DNA from: Clostridium tertium
Lineage (GTDB): Bacteria > Bacillota > Clostridia > Clostridiales > Clostridiaceae
Direction of reading: 5' to 3'
Length of the DNA: 64,000 nucleotides
Assembly: GCF_017873245.1 (NCBI RefSeq)
Contig: NZ_JAGGJY010000004.1
Coordinates: 1-64,000, forward strand
The first letter of the stretch is position 1. Each line of letters begins with the position of its first letter. Both the position numbers and the translations under genes were made by a program. Under the pieces are notes generated by a model that saw only the letters and a program-made list of their open reading frames with translations, searched no databases and had not been told where the DNA came from. This document shows, one piece after another, positions 30,001 to 38,839 of the stretch.

Positions 30001-30539
30001 ATTCCTCCTCTTAAAGAAAATTCTCCCTTTCCTTCTACAGCCTCTACCCTTTCATAACCACTTTCTAATAGTTTTTTAGATAAATCTTTAAAATTAACAT
30101 CATCATCTACACTTAATTTAAATGTATATTCCCTAAATAATTCCTTAGGAGTATATACTGATGTTAAGGTATCGATTGATGTTACTATTATCTTATTTTT
30201 ATTATCTAAAATTTCTTTTATTACCTTTAGTCTTGCCCATCTCAAATCTCCTGAAATAGCATCTATATTATAAAAAACTACCTCTTTTGCAGGAAAATAA
30301 TAAATATCATTTGTATAAAAACTTAAATCTTCATATATATTCTTCGCTTCCATATCACTATGAGTAAATATTATCATAGGTGAATCTATACTTTCATATA
30401 TTCCAAAAATCCCATAGCTTTTTCCTGAATCCGATAATCCATTTATATTAATCGGGTACCTTTTATTATTAATACTAGTTATTATTTCATTGAAAGTAGA
30501 GTCATTTCTTAAAGGTTGTAGTACCCCCTTTAATCTCAT
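27030..30539 (-). CDS. mfd: Transcription-repair coupling factor
   Basis: A DNA translocase that removes RNA polymerase stalled at lesions and recruits UvrA. 1169 residues with the usual order: UvrB-like N-terminus (GGILDVFPP near 180), the polymerase-interacting domain (LKLGDYVVHANHGVGVYKGI near 500), the RecG-like translocase with GDVGYGKTEVAIRA and LLIIDEEQRFG, the helicase C domain (LYQLRGRVGRS), and a C-terminal D7 domain. It starts 20 bases after pth stops, so pth-mfd form an operon. Confidence 0.97.
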   Translation of the reverse strand: MRLKGVLQPLRNDSTFNEIITSINNKRYPININGLSDSGKSYGIFGIYESIDSPMIIFTHSDMEAKNIYEDLSFYTNDIYYFPAKEVVFYNIDAISGDLRWARLKVIKEILDNKNKIIVTSIDTLTSVYTPKELFREYTFKLSVDDDVNFKDLSKKLLESGYERVEAVEGKGEFSLRGGILDVFPPIATYPYRIELFGDSIESIRTFNKESQRSIEKVDNIEIFPAKEIILNEEALNRGKEAILKEFQEIKGKAKGNDERIQKLESIISANIESLTETLTFETLDSYLPYFYDKTDSFFSYVKDYMYVIDDVKKCEGKLESCYFEFSENYEAFLQRGGILPSQSKLLLNKDDLIEKLESKKSITLDVFAINSKILNPIERYSFNASTLNSYQGQLDLLIDDIKEKKSKGYKTIILSGTRTRGERLVNTLRDREIESSYREDIKSIEFGEVVITFGNLLKGFEYPDLKLCVISDKDVFGEAKRKISKKASSRKGIGKIKSFAELKLGDYVVHANHGVGVYKGIKQIEVGGHTRDYLDIVYDKGDKLYVPVDQLDLVQKYIGSEGKTPKVNKLGSNEWNKAKAKVKKSINEIAEDLVKLYATRATLKGYKFRKDTEWQKQFEDEFPFEETPDQLTSLEEIKHDMETDKPMDRLLCGDVGYGKTEVAIRAAFKAVMDGKQVAFLVPTTILAEQHYKNMTKRFSDFPVKIDMISRFRSAKEQKATLQAVKEGNVDILIGTHRLVSKDIVFKDLGLLIIDEEQRFGVAQKEKIKGLKKNVDVLTLSATPIPRTLHMSLTGARDISVIETPPEERYPIQTYVVEQNDQLVRDAILREVNRSGQVYYVYNRVESIEGMAKYIRELVPECKVGIIHGQMTERQLEKEMVSFMNKDYDILVCTTIIETGIDIPNVNTMIIHDSDKMGLSQLYQLRGRVGRSNRIAYAYFMYTKDKILTEVAEKRLKALKDFTELGSGFKIAMRDLEIRGAGNMMGSAQHGHMAAIGYDLYCRMLEDTIKIIKGEIEKEPIETTVDIKVDAYIPGTYIEDEIQKIEIYKKIAAIDGLEDYMDIKSELEDRYSEIPDPVYNLMDIAYIKSRAKIISIEEIKETPKEVKFIFADGIKNLNSIYKYLLENYKDKVFLMFGEKPYFAVRSSDIKKETILGFYKEILENLTKNM

Positions 30540-30559
30540 TAATATACACCGTCCTTAAT

Positions 30560-31135
30560 CTATTCTTTTTTTGATGTTTTAAACCCATTAAATCTATTCA
30601 TCGCTTCTTTTGTTCCGTCTTTTATTATAACTTCTACTGCCTTTGAGGAAGCATCTATAACTTCTATCAAACTATCCATATCTTCCTTATTAAATCTCCC
30701 TAAAACATGAGAAACTAAATCACTTGTAGGTTGTCCTACGCCTATTTTAACTCTTGGAAAAATATCTGTGCCTATATTAGCTATTATACTCTTGATACCA
30801 TTATGTCCACCAGCACTTCCTTTTTCTCTAATTCTAAGTTTTCCAACTTCTAAACTAATGTCATCATATATAACTATAACTTCATCATTTTCTAATTTAT
30901 AAAAATTTATGACCTCTCGTATACTTTCTCCACTTAAATTCATATAAGTTGTTGGTTTCAATAAAATAACCTTATTATTATTTATGAATCCCTCCCCGTA
31001 TACTCCTTTAAATTTTGTCCTATTTATATCTATATTATACTTGTTTGAAATATAGTCTATAGCCTCAAACCCTATATTATGTCTAGTTCCATCGTATTCT
31101 TTACCTGGATTTCCTAATCCAACAATTAAAAACAT
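30560..31135 (-). CDS. pth: Peptidyl-tRNA hydrolase
   Basis: Releases tRNA from prematurely dropped peptidyl-t[23 protein letters not shown] at the N-terminus contains the catalytic His, and the Pth motif [12 protein letters not shown] follows. I start at 31135 (191 residues) because AGGAGG is nine bases before this ATG and the family begins here; ten more in-frame codons upstream would bury the ribosome site. In Bacillus this gene (spoVC) has the same place before mfd. Confidence 0.96.
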   Translation of the reverse strand: MFLIVGLGNPGKEYDGTRHNIGFEAIDYISNKYNIDINRTKFKGVYGEGFINNNKVILLKPTTYMNLSGESIREVINFYKLENDEVIVIYDDISLEVGKLRIREKGSAGGHNGIKSIIANIGTDIFPRVKIGVGQPTSDLVSHVLGRFNKEDMDSLIEVIDASSKAVEVIIKDGTKEAMNRFNGFKTSKKE

Positions 31136-31259
31136 ATTATGCAGCCTCCTAATTGCTATTAGCATATTTATTATTATACTAGTTTTTTACAATAATAAAA
31201 GTATTTAAAATAAAATTGCAACCCTTAAATAGAGCTGCAAATAATTATATTTATTTTTA

Positions 31260-32393
31260 TTAATTATATATCTTTATTTCTAAGTCTTTTACTTCACCAG
31301 AGCGCATTACTTTGCATTTTAATGTATCTCCTGGCAATTTATTTTTTAATATTTCGGACATTTGTGTAATACTCGTTATCTTTTTCCCATCCATTTCAAA
31401 TATTATATCTGTAGGACGTAGCCCTGATTTATATGAACCTCTCTCTTGATTAATTGCTGCAATATAAAATCCACCTACATTATTCCACTTATCACTATTA
31501 ATAAATCCACCCTCTGAAATACCTAGTATATCTTTTATCTCATTTGTTGAACTTACTACTTCCTCTAGAGAACTAAAGTCTAACGCATAGTACAATCCAT
31601 TTTGATTCATCTCATTCGTTATTTTATAACTAGCAATACCTATAATTTCTCCATTTATATTACTTATTATTCCCCCTGTATTCATAGCTGTTATTGGTGT
31701 ATTAATTTCTAGTACTTTATATTTACTATTATTGGTGTTTATACTTCTATTAGTTGCTGTTATTATGCCTGGTATTATATTATCTATGTAATCGCTACTA
31801 GTAGAATTGCTGATAAGAAAAATTTTTTCTCCTTCTACTATATCTGATTTCATAACAAATTTAATCGGTATTAACTCTTCATCACAATTAACTTGTATAA
31901 GTGCAAGATCCATATTTTCATTTGCTACAACTATTTCAGCCTTAACAGGCTTAGCTCCTACCGAAGGTAATTTTACATATATATTCTTAAAGTTTTTTAT
32001 TTTCGAGTAGTTTGTTAATATCTTTCCATTGCTTTCTATAATCACACCAGTTGTATTACTATCAAAATACTTATTTTGAGTTAAATTAACCTCACTATCA
32101 CTTATTGTTACTAATGATTGTTTTACTTTTTCTATTAATCCAGAATACTCTAAAGTAATAGTGTTTTTTTCTAATTTATCATTTAGTTCATTAACTAAAT
32201 CTTTATATTTATTCTCGATAACTAAAATTGAAAATAATGCACCCGATAATCCCGCTATAATTAATAAGCTCAAAAGCTTACCAAGCATTTTAATGTTAGA
32301 TTTTGTTCTCTTTCTTTTAAATTGTATTGAAGGAAAGTTTTCATTCATAAACTCATCTTTATCATTAAATTTATCCTTCAACTTTTTATTCAT
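31260..32393 (-). CDS. HtrA-like membrane protein with degenerate protease triad
   Basis: 377 residues. A cytoplasmic basic N-terminus, one transmembrane helix (about 37-59), a trypsin-like HtrA domain (about 85-285) and a C-terminal PDZ domain (about 305-377). The fold markers align with DegP/HtrA, but the catalytic residues do not: ILTNNHV is ILTNYSK (His replaced by Ser130), the Asp remains (NMDLALIQV, Asp162), and GNSGG is MNTGG (Ser replaced by Thr239). So it is probably a non-proteolytic scaffold or sensor. It follows a sensor kinase by 25 bases, which suggests it belongs to that system. Confidence 0.85.
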   Translation of the reverse strand: MNKKLKDKFNDKDEFMNENFPSIQFKRKRTKSNIKMLGKLLSLLIIAGLSGALFSILVIENKYKDLVNELNDKLEKNTITLEYSGLIEKVKQSLVTISDSEVNLTQNKYFDSNTTGVIIESNGKILTNYSKIKNFKNIYVKLPSVGAKPVKAEIVVANENMDLALIQVNCDEELIPIKFVMKSDIVEGEKIFLISNSTSSDYIDNIIPGIITATNRSINTNNSKYKVLEINTPITAMNTGGIISNINGEIIGIASYKITNEMNQNGLYYALDFSSLEEVVSSTNEIKDILGISEGGFINSDKWNNVGGFYIAAINQERGSYKSGLRPTDIIFEMDGKKITSITQMSEILKNKLPGDTLKCKVMRSGEVKDLEIKIYN

Positions 32394-32418
32394 AAAATCC
32401 CCTCCTCCAACATTAATT

Positions 32419-33840
32419 TTATTTAATTGATCTTTTAAGTGTAAAAGTAAATTTAACGCCTTTTCCTTCTATATTATTAACCCAAATATCCTGATTATGT
32501 TGAGATAATATTAACCTAACTATTGATAACCCAAGCCCCGTACTTATTTTATTGGTTCTAGCTTTATCCATTTTATAAAACCTTTCCCATATCTTATTGA
32601 TATCCTCTTTTGGAATATTAGGACCACTATTAAATATACTAACATATACAAAATCGCCCTTTGCATATGTTTCCACTTGTATCCTTCCGCCTTCATCGCC
32701 ATACTTTATAGCGTTTTCAAGGAGATTAGTCACAACTTGTATTATCCTATCTCTATCGCCTATACAGTACTCATAGCTATCATTAAATATAACCTCAACT
32801 CTAATTTTTTTCTCGTTTATCTTTCCTTCTAAATTTAATGTACATAAAGTTATAATTTCATTTATATCCAACTTAGCCACTTTTAGCTTAAACTTTCCTG
32901 ACTCCATAGTTGATATATCTAATAGATCATTTACAAGCCTCGACAGCCTAGAAACTTCATCATTTACTATATTTAAATAATAGTTTTCTTTATCCTTAGG
33001 AATAACACCATCAACAATCCCTGTTATGAAGCCCTTAATTGATGTTATTGGAGATCTTAGTTCATGAGATACATTTGAAATAAATTCACGTCTTACATTA
33101 TCTACCTTTTCTAAAGATTCTGCCATTATATTGAATGAATTTGCTAATTCACCTATTTCATCATCTGAGTCTATATAAACCCGTTTTTCTACTTCACCTT
33201 TTGCAAGCTTCTTAGCTGCATTGTTAATTTCAGATAGAGGACTTATTAATATTTTTTGAGAAAAATAATATGCAACTACACTTGATAAAACAACAGCTCC
33301 TAATACAGATATCCATATCACACTGTATAATTTTTTTGAAAAATCAGTACTCTCAGAGTTTTCAAAAACTATTATAATACCATTAAAACTCTCTCCATTA
33401 AATAATGGAGTTGTATAAGTTTTAAATCTTTTATTGTTTTTATCAAAAAAACTTTTTTCTATCATTTTACCAGATTTTAATCTTTTTAAATCTGAATCAT
33501 TCATATCTATTTTGTTATACATTAAATCCTCAAATCTTTCATCAGATATGGCATATACATAACCTTGATTATCTAAAATTATTGAATCCATATCGACAGA
33601 AGCTTTAATTATTTTCATTGTACTTTTTAAATCCTCATATCCAGTTTCACTATTTTCATTTAAAAATTCTTCTGTAGAACCTTGAATTATCTCCATGTAT
33701 TTACTTATACGTTCAGATCTTAGTATTGAATAATCCCTATTAATCCAAGCTGATAAAACCATTCCAATCAATATTAATAATATTGCTGTAATAGATGAAA
33801 AGGTAATTAAAATTTTATATATTACACTTTTCTTTTTCAT
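32419..33840 (-). CDS. Sensor histidine kinase
   Basis: 473 residues. Two transmembrane segments (about 10-31 and 172-193) flank an extracytoplasmic sensor region. Then HAMP (about 194-247), HisKA with SHELRSPITSIKGF (phospho-acceptor His259), and an HATPase domain with the N-box NLLENAIKYG and glycine-rich STGLGLSIV. It overlaps the response-regulator stop by one base, so they are translationally coupled. The arrangement resembles PhoR/ResE-type kinases; the signal is unknown. Confidence 0.92.
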   Translation of the reverse strand: MKKKSVIYKILITFSSITAILLILIGMVLSAWINRDYSILRSERISKYMEIIQGSTEEFLNENSETGYEDLKSTMKIIKASVDMDSIILDNQGYVYAISDERFEDLMYNKIDMNDSDLKRLKSGKMIEKSFFDKNNKRFKTYTTPLFNGESFNGIIIVFENSESTDFSKKLYSVIWISVLGAVVLSSVVAYYFSQKILISPLSEINNAAKKLAKGEVEKRVYIDSDDEIGELANSFNIMAESLEKVDNVRREFISNVSHELRSPITSIKGFITGIVDGVIPKDKENYYLNIVNDEVSRLSRLVNDLLDISTMESGKFKLKVAKLDINEIITLCTLNLEGKINEKKIRVEVIFNDSYEYCIGDRDRIIQVVTNLLENAIKYGDEGGRIQVETYAKGDFVYVSIFNSGPNIPKEDINKIWERFYKMDKARTNKISTGLGLSIVRLILSQHNQDIWVNNIEGKGVKFTFTLKRSIK

Positions 33841-34526
33841 TATTTCACCTCAAATTTATATCCAACACCCCAAACCGTTTCTATCAACCAATTCTCTCCG
33901 CCACTTATTTTTTCCCTTAATCTCTTAATATGAACATCAACAGTTCTAGAATCTCCTGGATAATCATATCCCCATACTTCACAAAGCAATTGCTCTCTTG
34001 TAAAAACCTTATTTTTATTACTTGCTAAGTAATGAAGTAGCTCAAACTCTTTAGGCGGCATTTTTATTTCAACACCTTTATAAACAACATTATAAGAATT
34101 GGCATCAATAACTAAATCTGAATAATTTATTATTTCAGTATTCTTTTCATCATAATTATATCTTCTCATAACAGCTTTCACTCTTGCTAGAAGCTCTTTT
34201 GGCTCAAATGGCTTTACTATATAATCATCGGCACCTAGCTCTAAAGCTAAAACCTTATCAAACGTATCACCTTTTGCAGTCAGCATAATCACCGGAATTT
34301 CACTTGATTTTCTAATCCACTTCAAAACTTCTATGCCATCTACTCCAGGTAACATAATGTCTAACAGTACTAAGTCTGGTTTAAAATCTCCAAAAACAGC
34401 ACAAGCTTCTCTTCCATTGTGACACCTTCTAGTTTCATATCCTGCACTTATTAAATACATATTTATTACTTCGCATATATTTTCATCATCATCTACAATT
34501 AATACTTTTCCTAATCTATTATTCAT
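33840..34526 (-). CDS. OmpR-family response regulator
   Basis: 228 residues. Receiver domain VLIVDDDENI with phospho-acceptor Asp56 in LVLLDIMLPG and Lys in VKPFEPKELLARV; C-terminal winged helix (TREQLLCEVWGYDYPGDSRTVDVHIKRLREKI). The ATG at 34526 is used because AAGGATGGTG sits before it; an in-frame ATG 11 codons upstream has no ribosome site. Partner of the kinase that follows. Not present between prs and pth in Bacillus. Confidence 0.93.
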   Translation of the reverse strand: MNNRLGKVLIVDDDENICEVINMYLISAGYETRRCHNGREACAVFGDFKPDLVLLDIMLPGVDGIEVLKWIRKSSEIPVIMLTAKGDTFDKVLALELGADDYIVKPFEPKELLARVKAVMRRYNYDEKNTEIINYSDLVIDANSYNVVYKGVEIKMPPKEFELLHYLASNKNKVFTREQLLCEVWGYDYPGDSRTVDVHIKRLREKISGGENWLIETVWGVGYKFEVK

Positions 34527-34642
34527 AATAACACCATCCTTACTTTTATTATAATTCATTTATATCTTATATAAAATTTTTTATATTAATTATAAATAAT
34601 AATTAATAATTGTTACAAATTATTAATTATTTACAGAATTAA

Positions 34643-34682
34643 TAGGCCTCTAAAAAGTTTGTGCTTTTTAGAGGCCTTTTAT
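34643..34682. terminator. Terminator downstream of prs
   Basis: AGGCCTCTAAAAAG/CTTTTTAGAGGCCT 14-bp perfect stem. The T tract is better on the plus strand, so termination of prs transcripts may rely on the stable hairpin. Confidence 0.65.
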
Positions 34683-34693
34683 CCTATTATGTA

Positions 34694-35653
34694 TTAAACT
34701 TCAAATAACTTACTTATTGGTTCATCATCATATATTCTTTTTATTGCTTCTGCAAATAAAGGTGCTACTGATAATGATTTAAATTTAACTAAATCATCTT
34801 TTTCAGGTAACTTAATTGTATTTAACATAACTAATTCTTCTATAGCAGAGTTATTTATTCTTTCGAAAGCAGGTCCTGATAAAACTCCATGAGTACAACA
34901 TGCATATACATTTTTAGCACCTAAATCCTTTAGTGCATTTGCTGCATTTGCTATAGTTCCTGCAGTATCTATCATATCATCTATTAAGATGCATTTTTTG
35001 CCTTCAACATCTCCTATTATATTCATGATTTCTGATACATTTGCCTTCGGTCTTCTCTTATCTATAATTGCTATCGGTGCATGTAATCTATCAGCAAACT
35101 TTCTTGCTCTAGTAACACTTCCTAAGTCAGGTGAAACAACTACAACATCATCTCTATCATCAAAGCCATTTTTCACAAAATACTTAGCTAATATTGGTGA
35201 TCCTAATAGATGATCAACTGGTATATTGAAATATCCTTGAATTTGTGCTGCATGTAAATCCATAGTTAATACTCTATGAGCTCCTGCTGCTGTTAAAAGA
35301 TCTGCAACTAATTTAGCTGTTATTGGATCTCTTGATTTAGCTTTTCTATCTTGTCTTGCATATCCATAGTATGGCATAACAACTGTAATTCTACCTGCTG
35401 AAGCTCTTTTAAATGCATCAATCATTATTAAAAGTTCCATTAAATTATTGTTAACAGGTGAACTAGTTGATTGAACTAAAAACACATCTGTTCCTCTTAC
35501 AGTTTCTGCTATATCAACTGATATTTCTCCATCACTAAAAGTTGAAACCTTAGCTTTACCAAGTGGTAATCCTAGTATGTCAGCAATTTCTTTTGCTAAT
35601 TCTGGATGTGAGTTTCCAGTAAATATTTTAATATTTTTTCCATGGGTTATCAT
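34694..35653 (-). CDS. prs: Ribose-phosphate pyrophosphokinase
   Basis: Makes PRPP from ribose 5-phosphate and ATP for nucleotide, His and Trp synthesis. 319 residues, class I. N-terminal [20 protein letters not shown]; the Mg/PRPP binding loop [13 protein letters not shown] near 130; flexible loop [20 protein letters not shown]; and PRPP loop [20 protein letters not shown] precedes the ATG. Downstream partner of glmU (49-base gap), the conserved glmU-prs pair. Confidence 0.97.
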   Translation of the reverse strand: MITHGKNIKIFTGNSHPELAKEIADILGLPLGKAKVSTFSDGEISVDIAETVRGTDVFLVQSTSSPVNNNLMELLIMIDAFKRASAGRITVVMPYYGYARQDRKAKSRDPITAKLVADLLTAAGAHRVLTMDLHAAQIQGYFNIPVDHLLGSPILAKYFVKNGFDDRDDVVVVSPDLGSVTRARKFADRLHAPIAIIDKRRPKANVSEIMNIIGDVEGKKCILIDDMIDTAGTIANAANALKDLGAKNVYACCTHGVLSGPAFERINNSAIEELVMLNTIKLPEKDDLVKFKSLSVAPLFAEAIKRIYDDEPISKLFEV

Positions 35654-35702
35654 TGTGTGAAGACCTCCTTAAAATTTTTAGCACTTTTGTTTATCTAAAT
35701 AA

Positions 35703-37073
35703 CTATTTGTTAGTAAGACCTTTTTTAGTCACCCAACCTTCGATATTCCTTTGTTTTGCCCTTGCTACTGCAAGCTCTCCTTCTTTTACATCATTAGTAA
35801 TTGTTGATCCTGCAGCTATATATGTGTTATCTTCTACATTAACTGGTGATACTAAATTAGTATTGCAACCTATAAAGCTATTGTTCCCAATTGTAGTTTT
35901 ATGCTTCTTTTGTCCATCATAGTTAACAACTACTGTTCCACAGCCAAAATTACAGTTTTCACCTACAGATGCATCGCCTATATATGTTAAATGTGACACT
36001 TTAGTATTATTCCCTATAGTTGATTTTTTAATTTCTACAAAATCTCCTATTCTAGCTCCCGAACCAATCACAGACTCTGGTCTTATATATGCAAACGGTC
36101 CAACAGTAGTTCTTTCACCAATTTGACTATCAATAATAACAGAAGATTGAATTTCTACATTATTTAATATTATACTATTTGATATTCTTGAATTTGGATA
36201 TAGTATAACACCTTCTCCTATTTTAGTGTTTCCTTCTAAAACATTACCTGGATATATAATAGTATCCCTTCCTATTTCTACATCATCCCCTATATATGTA
36301 GTGCTTGGATCTATTAATGTTACACCATTAATCATATGTCTTGTATTAATTCTATTTCTTAATATTCCTTCTGCTTCCGCTAATTGTATTCTTGAATTAA
36401 CTCCTATCGTTTCTTCATAGTCTATTGTAACAGCTCCAACCTTATTTCCTTCTTCTTTTAATATTCCGATAACATCTGTTAAATAATATTCTCCTTGATT
36501 ATTATTATTAGATAATTTATCTAACGAATTTAAAAGCCTTTCTATATCAAAGCAATATATTGCAGCATTCATTTCATTTATTTTTAGCTCTTCTTCAGTA
36601 CAATCTTTATGTTCAACAATTTTTAAAACTTCATCATTTTCTCTTACAACTCTTCCATATCCAGTTGGATCTTCAACTATTGAACTTAATAATGTCGCAC
36701 TATTTTTATTTTCTATATGTGTTTTAAATAAATTATCAACTGTTTCAGCTTTTATTAATGGTGCATCTCCACAAAAAACTCCTACAACACCCTTTTTACC
36801 TCTTAAAAAGTCAATGGCGCATTTTACAGCATGACCTGTACCTAATTGTTCCTCTTGTAATGCATAGCTCACATTTCTAGAAGAAGTCTTTTCTTTTACA
36901 AGGTCTGCTCCTTTTCCAATGATAACATTTATATCTTCTATATTAGCTTTTCTCATAGTATCTATAACATGATTAACCATCTCTTTACCACATACTTTAT
37001 GTAAAACCTTTGGCAAATCAGATTTTATTCTAGTTCCTTGTCCAGCAGCTAAAATTAATGAACATTTATACAT
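35703..37073 (-). CDS. glmU: Bifunctional GlmU
   Basis: N-acetylglucosamine-1-phosphate uridyltransferase/glucosamine-1-phosphate acetyltransferase, making UDP-GlcNAc for the cell wall. Nucleotidyltransferase domain 1-230 ([20 protein letters not shown]), then a left-handed beta-helix of hexapeptide repeats (about 250-445) with the acetyltransferase residues ([18 protein letters not shown]). 456 residues. GAGGGGTG ribosome site. Lies between spoVG and prs. Confidence 0.97.
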   Translation of the reverse strand: MYKCSLILAAGQGTRIKSDLPKVLHKVCGKEMVNHVIDTMRKANIEDINVIIGKGADLVKEKTSSRNVSYALQEEQLGTGHAVKCAIDFLRGKKGVVGVFCGDAPLIKAETVDNLFKTHIENKNSATLLSSIVEDPTGYGRVVRENDEVLKIVEHKDCTEEELKINEMNAAIYCFDIERLLNSLDKLSNNNNQGEYYLTDVIGILKEEGNKVGAVTIDYEETIGVNSRIQLAEAEGILRNRINTRHMINGVTLIDPSTTYIGDDVEIGRDTIIYPGNVLEGNTKIGEGVILYPNSRISNSIILNNVEIQSSVIIDSQIGERTTVGPFAYIRPESVIGSGARIGDFVEIKKSTIGNNTKVSHLTYIGDASVGENCNFGCGTVVVNYDGQKKHKTTIGNNSFIGCNTNLVSPVNVEDNTYIAAGSTITNDVKEGELAVARAKQRNIEGWVTKKGLTNK

Positions 37074-37284
37074 AAAAAAACACCCCTCTATAAAATGTTA
37101 AGGACAAATTTATAATTAACTTAAAAAACGTTCGTAAACATCTCATTATATTATATTGTATTAGAAAAAGTATTTCAACCTATTTATCCTTCCTTCATTC
37201 TCTTCCATTATGTATCTGCCCTACTTTGCATCGAATTACATTGCTTTATTAATAATTTTTTTCAATAAATAAAGGAAATTATCA

Positions 37285-37320
37285 CAAAAAAATAAAAGGG
37301 TCATCCCTTTTATTTTTAAT
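37285..37320. terminator. spoVG terminator
   Basis: AATAAAAGGG/CCCTTTTATT stem with a TCAT loop, A- and T-flanked. Confidence 0.8.
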
Positions 37321-37329
37321 TAACATAAT

Positions 37330-37614
37330 TTAGCCAACTACTTCTTCAGAATCTTCTTCAAGTTTAGCTTTTTCATAAGCCTCAAGTATTGAATTCTGAA
37401 TCTTTTCTCTAGTGTCTGTGTTAATAGGATGCGCTATATCCTTAAACTCTCCATCTGGTGTCTTTCTACTTGGCATAGCTATAAATAATCCATTTTGTCC
37501 TTCGATTACCTTGATGTCATGAACTACAAATTCGTTGTCAAATGTAACAGAAACTATAGCCTTCATCTTTCCATCAGAAGCTATTTTTCTAATTCTTACA
37601 TCAGTTATTGTCAT
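37330..37614 (-). CDS. spoVG: Septation/RNA-binding regulator SpoVG
   Basis: 94 residues, the standard SpoVG length. [20 protein letters not shown] with the family core [21 protein letters not shown]. It affects asymmetric septation in sporulation and binds RNA/DNA in other Firmicutes. CGGAGGTG precedes the ATG. A near-perfect sigma-H promoter lies 33-61 bases upstream, so expression should rise on entry into stationary phase. Confidence 0.97.
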   Translation of the reverse strand: MTITDVRIRKIASDGKMKAIVSVTFDNEFVVHDIKVIEGQNGLFIAMPSRKTPDGEFKDIAHPINTDTREKIQNSILEAYEKAKLEEDSEEVVG

Positions 37615-37646
37615 CGCACTACACCTCCGTTGCTCTGATAGATATT

Positions 37647-37675
37647 AAATTCTATAAAAAATATAAAAATCCTTC
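37647..37675 (-). promoter_or_regulatory. Sigma-H promoter of spoVG
   Basis: On the minus strand GAAGGATTT (37667-37675), 11 bases, ATAGAATTT (37647-37655), which fits the sigma-H consensus RNAGGAWWW-11/12-RNNGAATWW at every position. spoVG is the classic sigma-H gene of Bacillus. Confidence 0.75.
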
Positions 37676-37741
37676 TTTTATTTAAAAATTTTTTAAATTT
37701 TTTAAATTTTTCAAATTTTGTGTAGCTTGCCCGAAGTTTTT

Positions 37742-38560
37742 TTAATTATTTATCAAATTTGAAGGCTTAACTTCTAAATCTTTCGATTCACCTAAGTGTC
37801 TTAATTCGACTATAGATATATAATCATCGACTCTTTTTTGAGCTACTCCTATGTTATCTACTAATACTCCAATTCCTATTAATTCACTTTCAAATTCTTT
37901 TAATAAATCCTTTATTCCTTGTGCAGTTCCGCCACCTCTTAAGAAATCATCTATAAATATACATTTACTTTTTGTTTTCATTGATTTCTTTGAAAGTGAC
38001 ATTTGCTGAATTCTCCCGCTAGTACCTGACACATAATTTATTGTAACAGTCGATCCCTCTGTTACTTTGTTATCTCTTCTTATTATAACTAGTGGAATTC
38101 CTAAGTTCCTTGCAACTTCATAAGCAAGTGGGATTCCTTTAGTTTCAACTGTTACAACATAATCCACATCATTATTACAGAATACTGAAGATAATATAAC
38201 TCCCGCTTTACTGATAATTTGAGGATTATACATTAAATCTGTCATGTATATAAAGTTCCCTGGAACAATTCTACTTTCATCCTTCAACATTTCACAAAGA
38301 TCTTCAGCAAACTTTTTTCTACTTTCTTTTTCTATTCCTGGAATGTATTTTATTCCTCCTGCTGCTCCAGCTATTGTTTCAACTTTTCCCATTTCCAATT
38401 TTTCTAAAATTTCTCTTACTATTACTATATCTTCACTTATGGTTGATTTTGCTGCATTTAATAAATCTGAAAACTTATTTAATCCTATAACCTTATTTGG
38501 GTTCTCAGTTAAAATTTTTGTAATGGCCACTACTCTGCTATTTCTACTTAGCTTTTCCAA
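37742..38560 (-). CDS. purR: Purine operon repressor PurR
   Basis: 272 residues. N-terminal winged helix (LSRNSRVVAITKILTENPNK) and a C-terminal phosphoribosyltransferase-like domain that binds PRPP through CIFIDDFLRGGGTAQGI. In Bacillus, PurR represses purine genes and high PRPP releases it. Here it begins the block together with spoVG-glmU-prs; prs makes the PurR effector. YabJ, found next to purR in Bacillus, is absent. A CGAATTATTCG palindrome upstream (38590-38600) resembles overlapping PurBox half-sites. Confidence 0.95.
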   Translation of the reverse strand: MEKLSRNSRVVAITKILTENPNKVIGLNKFSDLLNAAKSTISEDIVIVREILEKLEMGKVETIAGAAGGIKYIPGIEKESRKKFAEDLCEMLKDESRIVPGNFIYMTDLMYNPQIISKAGVILSSVFCNNDVDYVVTVETKGIPLAYEVARNLGIPLVIIRRDNKVTEGSTVTINYVSGTSGRIQQMSLSKKSMKTKSKCIFIDDFLRGGGTAQGIKDLLKEFESELIGIGVLVDNIGVAQKRVDDYISIVELRHLGESKDLEVKPSNLINN

Positions 38561-38839
38561 AATATATCACCTACAATTTCAATTTTTTCCGAATTATTCG
38601 TTAGTTTTAAGCATCTAATATTCATATTTTATTCTATATTTTTCTCAATATCAATAGATTTTAATCAGTTATCTTCTATTTAGATTATAATTATTATTTT
38701 TTTTAATAAAATTTTATCAATTTATTTAAATATAGCTTTTTTATGTGTTTATTTTCTTAAATTTGTATATAATTATAAAGTGAAAACTATTTACAGTAAT
38801 TTTTATAAAAGAATTCTTAATAATAAAGGGGTTGATTTT

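Noticed and set aside
37676..37741. AATTTTTTAAATTTTTTAAATTTTT short repeats between purR and spoVG
   Set aside because: Low-complexity A/T runs; no unit conserved enough to call a repeat element.
38780..38839. Longer N-terminus for murC
   Set aside because: No ribosome site at 38780; AAGGGG before the TTG at 38840 and family length favour the shorter form.
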